Source: B4-G1 sp964393895 | Lineage (GTDB): Bacteria > Chloroflexota > Anaerolineae > B4-G1 | Assembly: GCA_964393895.1 (NCBI GenBank) | Contig: CAYMWP010000025.1 | Coordinates: 1-39,069, forward strand | DNA length: 39,069 bases | Reading direction: 5' to 3' | Shown here: positions 25,867 to 34,480 of the stretch, in pieces | Layout: each line of letters starts with the position of its first letter | Position numbering within the stretch: position 1 is the stretch's first letter | The notes under the pieces: model-generated | Databases searched by the model: none | What the model was told of the DNA's origin: nothing | The model's input: only the letters and a program-made list of their open reading frames with translations | Position numbers and translations under genes: made by a program

Positions 25867-26976
25867 ATGGCGACCTGGCCCAAGATAACCGTTTGTGGCT
25901 GCGGAAGTGGCGCGATGGCTATGGCTGCTGACCTCGCGCTGCTGGATTGCAGCGTTCGTCTCTATGAAGTGGCCGATTTGAAAGAGAATCTGGATCCTAT
26001 TCGGGAAAACGGTGGAATATCGCTGACGGGAAGCCCGTTTTCCGGAAAAACCGGGCTGGCCAGATTGGACAGGATCACAGACAACCCACAGGAGGCTGTG
26101 GAGGGGAGTCAATTGATCTTTGTCAACGTCCCGGCTACGGCCGTGGACAGATTCGTTCAGACCTTGTCGCCTCATTTTTCCGCAGGCCAGACGGTGGTGG
26201 TCACCACGGGCTACTGGGCTGCGCTGCGGTCTCGAGAGTTGCTGATGCAGAATCGCGACTTTGACAGACTCAACTTTGTCGAATTCAGCATTATGCCCTA
26301 CTTGAGTGAAAAGATCGGACCGGCGCAGGTGCACATCAGCAATTATAAGCGTGAGCTCTGTATGGCAGCATGGCCAGCGACCAAGAATGATGTGGCCTAT
26401 TCTGTGGTCCAAGGGGTCTATCCCCAGGTGAGGCTCACAAAAAACGTTCTCGAACTCAACTTTCAGCCAGGTAATCCGGGCGTTCATCCGCAGGTCACCA
26501 TTCCCAATGCAGCGTTCTTTTTTGAGCGCGCCCGGGTGTTTCGTTTTTACGCCGAGGTGTCCGAGTGTGCCTCCAAATTGGCCGATGCCTACGACGCGGA
26601 AAGGACGCGAGTTGCAGCGGCTTTTGACTGTGAGACGATCTCTTGGCCGGAGTATTGTCGCAGGGTTTACGAGTATGAAGGGAAAGATCTCTACGAGCTG
26701 TGCGCAGATTCCACTGGCCCTCATCAGCAGAGCTGGAGCAGTATTGAGACGACAAAACGCCTGTTGGTAGAAGATCTCTGCTATTCTTTCGTACCTATGG
26801 AGGCTTTGGCGAAGGTTGTAGGGGTGGAGGTTCCAATCACGACGGCGATGATAGAAATCCTTGCCGTCTTTACCGGCTATGATTACCGGGGCAATGGCCT
26901 CACCCTGAAGGACCTGGGGGTGCAGGGCTTCAACCGGGAGCAGATCATCAACTTTGTGAACTTTGGCCGTCCGTGA
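25867..26976 (+). CDS. NAD(P)-dependent octopine/nopaline-type (opine) dehydrogenase
   Basis: This protein has 369 residues, with TGGAGGTG before the ATG. The N-terminal Rossmann domain starts with GCGSGAMAMAADLALL (about 11-26). The C-terminal all-helical octopine-dehydrogenase domain contains the usual histidine/aspartate-type region and ends in YRGNGLTLKDLG. The family reversibly joins or splits an amino acid and a 2-oxo acid at a secondary amine. With the importer of the opine-binding family, it suggests breakdown of N-(carboxyalkyl) amino acids. Length is normal for the family. Confidence 0.82.
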   Translation: MATWPKITVCGCGSGAMAMAADLALLDCSVRLYEVADLKENLDPIRENGGISLTGSPFSGKTGLARLDRITDNPQEAVEGSQLIFVNVPATAVDRFVQTLSPHFSAGQTVVVTTGYWAALRSRELLMQNRDFDRLNFVEFSIMPYLSEKIGPAQVHISNYKRELCMAAWPATKNDVAYSVVQGVYPQVRLTKNVLELNFQPGNPGVHPQVTIPNAAFFFERARVFRFYAEVSECASKLADAYDAERTRVAAAFDCETISWPEYCRRVYEYEGKDLYELCADSTGPHQQSWSSIETTKRLLVEDLCYSFVPMEALAKVVGVEVPITTAMIEILAVFTGYDYRGNGLTLKDLGVQGFNREQIINFVNFGRP

Positions 26977-27113
26977 AATGCAGGATGATTCTTGATGCCA
27001 GATCATTCTGGCCGGTATACTGTAGGGTGCGGGCTGTATGCCCTCTGGGGGGATGCGCGACGTATGAGCAGTCATGATCTTGCGATAGGCGCGAACGATG
27101 TGGAGGATCCACG

Positions 27114-28478
27114 ATGAATGGAAACGACATTGCCGCTGATTTCGTTAGCAATATCACGTGGGATGCCTTGCCCGAACCGGTGCGACGCAAGGTGCGTATG
27201 TGCCTGGTAGATAGCCTCGGCGCTACGCTGGCCGGTACGCTGACCCGGGTCAGTCAGATCACGGCCAACTATGCGGCCGAGGCCTGGCGCGGGGATGAGG
27301 CCACGATCCTGTTGCACGGCAGGCGCTCGACGGCTGTTGGTGCGGCCTTTGCCAATGCCTGGGCCGCCAATGGCCTCGACGCTGACGACGGCGCCCAATA
27401 TGCTTATGGTCACGCTGGCGCGCAGATCTTTCCGGCGGCATTGGCTGTGGCTGAGGCGCGTGGTTTGAGCGGCGCAGAGATGCTCACCGGTATGGTGGCG
27501 GGTTACGAAGTGGCCCATCGCGTGGGACGCTGCTGGCACGATCATCACGAAATCTACCAGGCGTGCGGCTCCTGGGGGACGGTGGCCTGTGCGGCCGTGG
27601 CGGCAAGCCTGATGGGCCTCACGCCGGAGCAGGCCTACCACGCGCTGGGCATTGCCGAGTACCACGCTCCTAATCTGCCGATGATGCGCGACGTCGACCA
27701 CCCGGCGATGGTCAAACACGGTATCGGATGGGGCGCGATGACGGGCGTCGTCTCGGCTCAACTAGCCGGGCGTGGCTTCACAGGTATCCCCAGCATCCTG
27801 GGGTTCGAAAAGTACCACGATTGGGTCAGTGACATCGGGCAGGATTACCTCATGGTAGATGGCGTGGCCTGGAAGGGCCAGGGCTTTGCCTGTTGTTCCT
27901 GGGCACATGCCCCCATGATCGGGGCTGCCGGTCTCGTCGAAAAGTATGGCATCGACCCGGATGACATCGCCCGGATCCACGTGGTAGGTTTCCACGAAAC
28001 GGTGCGCCTGGGGGCCCGGCTGCCGACGACCACTGAGGAGGCGCAGTTCAACGTGGCCTGGCCCGTCGCAGCGATGTTGGTGGATGGGGAGGTCGGTCCG
28101 GCGCAGACCTTGGAGAGCCGTCTCGACGACCCGCAGGTCCGGAACCTGGCCCAGAAAGTGACGCTAGAGGAGTCAGAGGAGTTGAACGAGCTCTGCCGCC
28201 TATACGAACTGGGCGATCCCCAGGGCCGATTTGCCGGCATCGTGCGCATCCGTCTCAACGACGGCCGCGAGTTCGACTCGGGGATGGTCGAATCGGGTGA
28301 GCAACACCCGCCGGTCGGCTGGGATGAAGCGGTGATGGAAAGCAAATTCCGCTGGCTGGCACAACACGTGCTCGAGGATGACCAGATCGAAGAACTGCTG
28401 GACGTGCTCTGGCACTTTGACCGGGTATCGGACGTGCGCGAATTTGCGGCGACGTTGCAGGCGAGGTCGTGGTCATAG
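27114..28478 (+). CDS. MmgE/PrpD-family protein
   Basis: This 454-residue cytoplasmic protein has GTGGAGG before the ATG. The helical N-terminal domain contains CLVDSLGATLAG and the AxNGLDADDGAQYAYGHAG segment typical of the family. The central HGIGWGAMTGVVSAQLA and the C-terminal RFAGIVRIRLNDGREF also fit. Characterised relatives include 2-methylcitrate dehydratase (PrpD), cis-aconitate decarboxylase and iminodisuccinate epimerase. Because iminodisuccinate epimerase acts on an N-linked dicarboxylic amino acid, an epimerase or lyase role on an opine-like substrate is as plausible here as methylcitrate dehydration. No other methylcitrate-cycle genes are present. Confidence 0.85.
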   Translation: MNGNDIAADFVSNITWDALPEPVRRKVRMCLVDSLGATLAGTLTRVSQITANYAAEAWRGDEATILLHGRRSTAVGAAFANAWAANGLDADDGAQYAYGHAGAQIFPAALAVAEARGLSGAEMLTGMVAGYEVAHRVGRCWHDHHEIYQACGSWGTVACAAVAASLMGLTPEQAYHALGIAEYHAPNLPMMRDVDHPAMVKHGIGWGAMTGVVSAQLAGRGFTGIPSILGFEKYHDWVSDIGQDYLMVDGVAWKGQGFACCSWAHAPMIGAAGLVEKYGIDPDDIARIHVVGFHETVRLGARLPTTTEEAQFNVAWPVAAMLVDGEVGPAQTLESRLDDPQVRNLAQKVTLEESEELNELCRLYELGDPQGRFAGIVRIRLNDGREFDSGMVESGEQHPPVGWDEAVMESKFRWLAQHVLEDDQIEELLDVLWHFDRVSDVREFAATLQARSWS

Positions 28479-28499
28479 GCAAGGAGAAAGATTTCTCGA

Positions 28500-28695
28500 C
28501 TCAGGACCACCCCCTTGGCCATACCCCCTCAAAGAACCCTACCATTGGGCAGGGCGCTGCGACGCAGCAATGTCCGTGGTATTGGTAGAGGTGGAGACCG
28601 ATGAGGGAATCGAGGGTCCAGGGCTTGGATTCGAGCTGAACTATGCGGTCAACCGGGCAGCAGAGCGCCATCGTCAGGGCTATGGTTCACCTTGA
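28500..28695 (+). pseudogene. N-terminal fragment of an enolase-superfamily (MR/MLE) gene
   Basis: The frame reads PLKEPYHWAGRCDAAMSVVL followed by VEVETDEGIEGPGLGFE. This is the usual start of a mandelate-racemase-type enzyme, where the first strands carry TDEGIxGxGE. The rest of the protein is absent and a stop occurs at 28693-28695. It is therefore a truncated remnant, not a duplicate of the intact enzymes at 12048 or 22938. Confidence 0.55.
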
Positions 28696-28734
28696 GAGCA
28701 AGAGCTGTTCTACGTTATCACATAGGCTGCTGGT

Positions 28735-31506
28735 ATGCAGGAGATAACCTTCACTCTGAACGCCAAGCTGGTTGGCGTTCGCGTTGATCCATCCAGGAAT
28801 CTCTTGGACGTGCTGCGCAACGAGCTGGGCCTTACCGGTACCAAACAGGGCTGTGACCATGAGGGGGAATGTGGCGCCTGCACGGTCATGTTGGATGGCC
28901 GGCCGATACGTTCCTGCCTGACCCCTGTGGGAAAGGTGGCCGGTCGGCGTGTCCTCACCATCGAGGGCCTGGGCGATCCGGACGACCTGCATCCGCTCCA
29001 ATTGGCTTTTATCGAAGCGGGCGCGGTCCAGTGTGGATACTGCACGCCTGGCATGATTCTGGCGGCCAAGGCGCTGCTCGACCGCGAGCCGGACCCCACA
29101 CGGGGGCAAATCGTCGAGGCGCTGGACGGAAACCTGTGTCGCTGTACGGGCTACACCGGGATAATAGCTGCGGTGGAGTTGGCCGCTGCCCGTATGCGGG
29201 GTGAGGGCAACCTGTCTTCTCAGATCAACCTGGTCTCAGAGCCGCCTGTGGGTGGACATGCCCTTCGTACTGATTCCATCTACAAAGTGACCGGTCGTGC
29301 CAAGTACGCTGAGGATATCTATATGCCGGGCCTGTTGTATGCCCGGGTCCTGCGTAGCCCGCACCACCACGCACGCCTCCTCTCTCTGCAAATCGAGCCG
29401 GCCGAGCGCTTGCCGGGAGTGGTGAGAATCGTTACCGCGGCCGATATTCCAGGGTTGAACGGCTTTCCTGAGTACAGCCGGGACGAGCCGGTGTTGACCC
29501 CCGTAGGCGATACGGTCAGGATGGTCGGTGCGCCTGTGGCGTTGGTGGTGGCAACCTCGCCCGAGCAAGCTCAGAACGGGGTGGAGGCAATCGTGGCCGA
29601 GTATGAGGTATTGCCCCACGCTTTCTGGGTGGAGGAGACGCTCCGGGAGGGTGCGCTGCCTATCTATGAGGGGGGCAACGTGCTGACTACGGACCAGGTG
29701 GCCCACGGCGACCTGGAGGCTGCCTTTGCGGTATCGGACGTGGTCCTGGAGACTCGCTACCGCACGTCCTATCTGGAGCATGCTGCCCTGGAGCGCGAGA
29801 CGTGTCTGGGCTACATGGACGAGCAGGGGCGGGTCACGGTGGTTTCCGGCACCCACGAGCCCCATTGGGCGCAGGGATACATCGCCGCCGTGCTGGCATT
29901 GGAGCCGTCATCGGTGCGTGTGATCGTGCCTCCCACCGGCGGGTCCTTTGGCGGCAAACAGGATCCCTTGCCCCTCATAATGACGGCCCTGATGACCTAC
30001 CTGACGCGCCGGCCTGTTCGCCTGGCCTTCTCGCGCCGAGAGTCCTTTGATGGTTCGCCCAAGCGCCATCCCTACCAGGTGGATCACAGGATCGGCGCGA
30101 CCGGCGATGGACGGCTGACCGGTATCCAGGTCCGTATCAATGCCAACACCGGCGGCTATGACGCCCATGGTCAATACATACCCAACTATGCTATGATGGC
30201 CAGTGGCGGGGCCTATCGCTGGCAGGCGGTGGATGCCTACGCACGGTCGGTGTACACCAATGGACCCAAAAGCGGCCAGTTCCGGGGTTTCGGGACGGCT
30301 CAATCGACCTTTGCCCTGGAGTGTGCCCTGGATGAGTTGTGCCAGAGGCTGGCCCAGGACCCTCTCGAGTTCCGGCTGCGTAACGCGCTGCGACAGACTG
30401 ATGTCACCTTTCTCGGATATCCGGCCGGAGAGTCGTTGGGGTACGTGGAGGTATTGGAGGCGCTGCGCCCGCGTTACCTGGCGCTCCAAGACGAGGTAAT
30501 GGCGTTCAACGACGTGTCGCCCTCGGGCACGCTTCGCAAGGGGCTCGGCCTCGCCGGGATGTGGTACCGCTTTGGGAAATCCGGATCGTTGCGGATCGAG
30601 GCACACGCCGAGCTGGGCGAGGATGGGCGGGTTATCGTCTACTGCTCCGCTCCCGACTATGGTCAGGGGACCAACACGGTGATGAGCCAGATGGCAGCCG
30701 AGGCCCTGGGTGTAGCTCGGGAAAGCATTGACCTGGTGAACGCAGACACCGCCCTCACCCCCGATAGCCACATCCAGGGAGCCTCCCGCTCCACCTACTG
30801 GGTCGGGAACGCGGTCCGTCAGGCTGCGCGCAACCTCAGAGAGGCGGTTCTGGTCACCGCTGCCGAGCTTTTGGACTGTCCTCCCGCCGATCTAGCGCTC
30901 GACAGGGACCAGGTCAAATGCCCAGGCGAAGCGGCGGAACCACAGAAATCCATCTCGCTGCGTAAAGTCGCCCAGGAATTTGATCGTATCGGCAAGTCCA
31001 GGCGAGTGATTGGGCTGTTCGATCCCTCTCCCTTGTTCCCAGAGGAGACGCGCCCGGAGTACTTGCCCATGTTTGTCACGGGCGCTCACCTGGCCGAGGT
31101 CGTCGTAGACCTGCGCACCGGTGTGGTGGAGGTCCCGCGTGTGGTGGCCGTGCACGACGTCGGGCGGGGGATCAACCCGATTGATACCCGGGGACAGATC
31201 GAAGGGGCGGTCGTGATGGGATTGGGCGCTGCCTTGATGGAGGAGTATATGCCAGGTCACAGTACCGGCTTTAGCGACTACTACCTTCCCCCGGCGCGAT
31301 CGACGCCCGAGATTGAGGTGATACTGGTGGAGGTGCCCAGCTTCCACGGTCCATACGGGGCCAAGGGACTGGCGGAAGCGGCGATGCTGCCTTCGACACC
31401 GGCGATTATCAATGGGATTTCCAGGGCCATCGGCGCGCGCGTGCGCGAGGTACCGGCCACCCCGGAGCATGTGTTGTGGCACATCGGCAGAGCGACGGAT
31501 GAGTGA
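28735..31506 (+). CDS. Fused 2Fe-2S/molybdopterin dehydrogenase subunit (xanthine dehydrogenase family)
   Basis: This 923-residue protein joins two subunits that are usually separate. Residues 1-160 are the iron-sulfur subunit, with the plant-type 2Fe-2S cysteines in QGCDHEGECGACT and the second cluster in CGYCTPG and CRCTGY. Residues 180-923 are the molybdopterin subunit, with GGSFGGKQDP for cofactor binding and a late GAKGLAEA carrying the expected active-site glutamate. The family hydroxylates N-heterocycles, purines or aldehydes using water. The FAD partner follows with a 4-base overlap. Only a weak ribosome site precedes the ATG. A nicotinate- or trigonelline-like ring substrate would suit the methyltransferase island, but this is inference. 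Confidence 0.9.
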   Translation: MQEITFTLNAKLVGVRVDPSRNLLDVLRNELGLTGTKQGCDHEGECGACTVMLDGRPIRSCLTPVGKVAGRRVLTIEGLGDPDDLHPLQLAFIEAGAVQCGYCTPGMILAAKALLDREPDPTRGQIVEALDGNLCRCTGYTGIIAAVELAAARMRGEGNLSSQINLVSEPPVGGHALRTDSIYKVTGRAKYAEDIYMPGLLYARVLRSPHHHARLLSLQIEPAERLPGVVRIVTAADIPGLNGFPEYSRDEPVLTPVGDTVRMVGAPVALVVATSPEQAQNGVEAIVAEYEVLPHAFWVEETLREGALPIYEGGNVLTTDQVAHGDLEAAFAVSDVVLETRYRTSYLEHAALERETCLGYMDEQGRVTVVSGTHEPHWAQGYIAAVLALEPSSVRVIVPPTGGSFGGKQDPLPLIMTALMTYLTRRPVRLAFSRRESFDGSPKRHPYQVDHRIGATGDGRLTGIQVRINANTGGYDAHGQYIPNYAMMASGGAYRWQAVDAYARSVYTNGPKSGQFRGFGTAQSTFALECALDELCQRLAQDPLEFRLRNALRQTDVTFLGYPAGESLGYVEVLEALRPRYLALQDEVMAFNDVSPSGTLRKGLGLAGMWYRFGKSGSLRIEAHAELGEDGRVIVYCSAPDYGQGTNTVMSQMAAEALGVARESIDLVNADTALTPDSHIQGASRSTYWVGNAVRQAARNLREAVLVTAAELLDCPPADLALDRDQVKCPGEAAEPQKSISLRKVAQEFDRIGKSRRVIGLFDPSPLFPEETRPEYLPMFVTGAHLAEVVVDLRTGVVEVPRVVAVHDVGRGINPIDTRGQIEGAVVMGLGAALMEEYMPGHSTGFSDYYLPPARSTPEIEVILVEVPSFHGPYGAKGLAEAAMLPSTPAIINGISRAIGARVREVPATPEHVLWHIGRATDE

Positions 31507-32414
31507 CCGTGATTGAGTATCTGTATCCCGATTCGGTCGAGCAGGCTGTCGTATTCCTGGAGACCCGCGCTGGTGAGGCCCGTATCATCGCTGGCGGGAC
31601 GGACGTATTGCCTGACATACGTCGAGGACGGATCAGTCCACGCTGTCTGGTGGACATCACGCGGATTCCGGGGCTGGATCAGATCACGGTCGCCGAGGAT
31701 TACGTCGAGGTTGGGGCCGCGGTGACCTTTGCCACCATCAAGGATTCGCCGTTCCTGAACCGGCACGTGCACGCCCTGGTTGAGGCGGCTCGTTCTGTGG
31801 GTGCCGTCGCCATTCAGAACGCGGCCACGTGGATCGGAAATATCGTACAGGCGATGCCAGCCGCCGATGGGGCGTTGGTCGCCGTCGTCCTGGAGGCCCA
31901 GGCCCACGTCGTAGACGGCTTTGGGGCGGAGTGGCGGCCCGTCGAATCACTGTTTGCCGGCCCGGGCGTCTGCGCCGTAGATCCATCCCATCAATTCATC
32001 ACGCACGTTCGCTTTTCACGTCCCCGGGGCCTGTGTGGTTCGGCCTGGGAGCGTATTGGCCGACGGCCCTCCCTGATACTGCCGATCCTCAACTGCGCGG
32101 TCAAGCTGTGCCTGGATCGTGACGGTGGATATATCGTCCGGGCGTGCATCGGGCTTGGTCCCGTGGCGGCCCATCCATTCAGAGCCCGCCAGGCGGAGGC
32201 ATTCCTGGAGGGACAGCTACCCACCGCGGAGGTGTTCGAGCAAGCCGGGCGTCTCGCGCAGGGGGGGAGTAGCCCGCGCAGCAGCGTAAAACGCGCCTCA
32301 CGCGAGTACCGGCTGGCCGTCGTTCCGGTGCTGGTGAGCAAGGCTCTTGCGACTGCGAAGCAGCGTGCAAGCCAAAGCGATGCGGGAATGGCAGGTGACA
32401 ATCTGGTGAGCTAG
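31503..32414 (+). CDS. FAD-binding subunit of the molybdopterin dehydrogenase
   Basis: This 303-residue CoxM/XdhB-type flavoprotein passes electrons from the 2Fe-2S clusters to an acceptor. The start GTG 31503 overlaps the preceding stop (GTGA), showing translational coupling with the fused catalytic subunit. The FAD pyrophosphate motif is IIAGGTDVLPDIRRG (about 29-43). The second family motif appears as TWIGNIVQAMPAAD instead of the common TxGGN form. The C-terminal CODH-type domain is complete. Together the two genes encode a full three-function enzyme; maturation (XdhC-like) genes are not in the window. Confidence 0.88.
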   Translation: MTVIEYLYPDSVEQAVVFLETRAGEARIIAGGTDVLPDIRRGRISPRCLVDITRIPGLDQITVAEDYVEVGAAVTFATIKDSPFLNRHVHALVEAARSVGAVAIQNAATWIGNIVQAMPAADGALVAVVLEAQAHVVDGFGAEWRPVESLFAGPGVCAVDPSHQFITHVRFSRPRGLCGSAWERIGRRPSLILPILNCAVKLCLDRDGGYIVRACIGLGPVAAHPFRARQAEAFLEGQLPTAEVFEQAGRLAQGGSSPRSSVKRASREYRLAVVPVLVSKALATAKQRASQSDAGMAGDNLVS

Positions 32415-32477
32415 TGGTGGATTTCTCTCTCCGGCCTGTCCGTTGACCTGCAAGCCCGACTCTTGAAGGAGACCAAG

Positions 32478-33923
32478 ATGACTCAAATGCTTACTTTTCC
32501 CCATATGGAGATGTTGAGCAGGGAGCAGAGCGAGATGGTTCATTTAGCCTCGTTGGAGATCCTGCGGCGTACCGGCGTACGGATCTACCACGAGGGGGCG
32601 CTCAGCCTCCTGCGCCAGACTGATGCTGTGATCACTGGCGATAACCTGGTGCACCTGCCCGCTGGACTCGTGGAGTGGGCCCTGCAACAAGCGCCGTCGC
32701 GAATCGCCCTTTGCCAGCGAGGGAGCGACGAGGTAGGCGTACCGCTGGAGGGCCGGATCGTCAGCTTTGGCACCGGTTCCGATTGTCCCAACTATTTGGA
32801 TCCACGCACCGGAGAGCGGCGTCCCTTTACATTGACCGATGTCAAAGACTGTGTCCGTGTTGTGGACGCCCTGCCGGAACTAGAGTTCTGTATGTCTATG
32901 GGTATACCGGCGGATCTGGAGTCTGTCCTGGGCAAAGCTGAAGGAACGGCAAATCCATATCGTCATCAGTTTGCACTGATGCAGGAGAATACCACAAAGC
33001 CAATCGTGTTTGTGTGTGACGACCAGGCCGACTGCGAGGCCATCGCCGCGATGGCGGCGGCCGCCGCAGGAGGTATGGAGCGCCTGCGCCTCCACCCGAC
33101 GCTGCTGCTCTACTCGGAGCCTTCGACCCCTCTCCAGCATTCTGAGACGGCGACCGGCAAACTGCTCTATATGGCAGAGCATTCGCTGCCGATCGTGCAC
33201 TCCCCGGCACCGATGATGGGAGGGACCGCGCCTGTGACGATGGCAGGGGCGCTCGCCCTGGGCAACGCCGAGGTGCTTTCCAGCCTGGTGATGCACCAGG
33301 TCCAGCATCCGGGAGCTCCGTTTGTCTACGGTCAGGGTCTGCACCACATGGATATGAAGACCATGATCAGCGTATACGGCGCGCCCGAGTTCCAACTAGC
33401 CCGGACTCTGGTGGCTGACATGGGACGCTACTACGGGCTACCAACGTGGGGATATGCGGGCCACTCGGATAGCTGTGTGATGGACGAACAGGCCGCGGCC
33501 GACGTCACGTTTTCCGTATTGATCGCGCTGCTGAGCGGGACGAACCTGATCCACGACGTGGGTTATCTCGAGGCGGGACTCACCACCTCGCCAGAGATGA
33601 TCGTGTTCACCGACGAGACGATCTCGATGATGCGCCATTTTGTGCAGGGTATCTCGCTGGATGGAGAGTCGTTGGCCCTCGATGTGATCCACCACGTAGG
33701 GCCGGGCGGCGACTTTTTGACGCAGGAGCACACCTTGAAGCACTTTCGTGACCTTTGGCAACCATCGCTGTTCACCCGCCAACGGGCGGACGAGTGGGTC
33801 GCGCAGGGTAGCCAAAGACTGGGGAAGCGGTTGCGGGACAAGACGGTGGCCATCATAGAGGATCATCAGCCCGAGCCCCTGCCGGATGGGATACGGGAGG
33901 AGGTCGCCTACATCCTGAAATAG
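32478..33923 (+). CDS. MttB-family methyltransferase-like protein, paralogue 5
   Basis: This protein has 481 residues from ATG 32478, with GAAGGAG 6 bases upstream; a TTG at 32463 lies before that site. Landmarks are RTGVRIYHEGALSLLRQ, FGTGSDCPNYLDPRTGERR, TNLIHDVGYLEAGLTTSPEM and HVGPGGDFLTQEHTLKHFR. It has no internal stop, so it is non-pyrrolysine. It is closest in motif pattern to paralogue 2 (both have GSDC). It is the last gene of the catabolic island; after it the base composition and gene content change to the DGR. Confidence 0.9.
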   Translation: MTQMLTFPHMEMLSREQSEMVHLASLEILRRTGVRIYHEGALSLLRQTDAVITGDNLVHLPAGLVEWALQQAPSRIALCQRGSDEVGVPLEGRIVSFGTGSDCPNYLDPRTGERRPFTLTDVKDCVRVVDALPELEFCMSMGIPADLESVLGKAEGTANPYRHQFALMQENTTKPIVFVCDDQADCEAIAAMAAAAAGGMERLRLHPTLLLYSEPSTPLQHSETATGKLLYMAEHSLPIVHSPAPMMGGTAPVTMAGALALGNAEVLSSLVMHQVQHPGAPFVYGQGLHHMDMKTMISVYGAPEFQLARTLVADMGRYYGLPTWGYAGHSDSCVMDEQAAADVTFSVLIALLSGTNLIHDVGYLEAGLTTSPEMIVFTDETISMMRHFVQGISLDGESLALDVIHHVGPGGDFLTQEHTLKHFRDLWQPSLFTRQRADEWVAQGSQRLGKRLRDKTVAIIEDHQPEPLPDGIREEVAYILK

Positions 33924-33940
33924 GACATGGGTTTCACCGT

Positions 33941-34010
33941 CTTCTCACAAAGTTGGGGGAAAAGTAGGGCGGAATGCCATTCCGCCTTTACCCCGGTTTA
34001 TTGAGATGAT
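33941..34010. repeat. Direct repeat flanking the DGR target gene, copy 1
   Basis: This roughly 70-bp sequence from CTTCTCACAAAGTTGGGGGA to TTTATTGAGATGAT is repeated in the same orientation at 36793-36866. Differences are a few substitutions and a short insertion after the hairpin. Each copy contains a tight palindrome, here GGCGGAATG-C-CATTCCGCC (33968-33986). The two copies bracket the KAP-FGE gene exactly, one in each intergenic space. Confidence 0.88.
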
Positions 34011-34124
34011 GCGTTTCACCTTAAACCACCGTTCAATCTGTTGCTGTTTTCCAGCATCCAAACTCAGTCCCCTTGACCTTTCAGATCCCACGCTGGAAAG
34101 GTGGCAAAGAGCAGTCGTTCTTAA

Positions 34125-34170
34125 TGCAGACTGCCGTAAATTCGTGCCGAGTTTTTCACACTCACACCGG
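34125..34170. repeat. 46-bp inverted repeat, right copy
   Basis: This is the exact reverse complement of 3-48. It lies 115 bases after direct repeat copy 1 and 310 bases before the DGR target start. No reading frame is associated with it. Confidence 0.9.
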
Positions 34171-34239
34171 TCCCTTTTTCTACTTACTCTTTCATCACAT
34201 CTGTGGTATGATCGCATTACGGTAAAAGTAACACGTTTG

Positions 34240-34324
34240 TTACACAGAGAGCCTCAGAGTGCTTTTCTTTGTGCATCTCTGCCTCTTCTCTGCCGGATGT
34301 TGTTTATCCGCTATCTCTGTGTAA
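34240..34324. repeat. Short inverted-repeat element upstream of the DGR target
   Basis: TTACACAGAGA (34240-34250) and TCTCTGTGTAA (34314-34324) are perfect inverted repeats separated by 63 AT/CT-rich bases. I see no clear target duplication. It could be a small dispersed repeat or a leader structure for the target-gene mRNA. Confidence 0.45.
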
Positions 34325-34480
34325 TAGTGCGACTTTTGCCTCAATGCGCATGATCTTGTTAGGTGACGATTATAAAGCTCTATACCACCAGTGAGGGTAA
34401 TATGCCACACCGGCCCCTCTGCTGCAACGCTGGACTGCCCGTCTTGCTTCAGTGGGTGTACTGCCATAGGAGGACGCACA

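Larger units (their letters stand above)
33924..34480. other. Gene-free junction between catabolic island and DGR
   Basis: This stretch contains direct repeat copy 1 (33941-34010), the right copy of the 46-bp inverted repeat (34125-34170), an AT-rich part, a perfect 11-bp inverted pair (34240-34250 and 34314-34324), and the ribosome site AGGAGG at 34469-34474 for the target gene. I see no coding sequence and no promoter I would defend. Confidence 0.6.

Noticed and set aside
27114..28478. Methylcitrate cycle locus (PrpD)
   Set aside because: Only the MmgE/PrpD protein is present; methylcitrate synthase and lyase are absent and the context is amino-compound catabolism.
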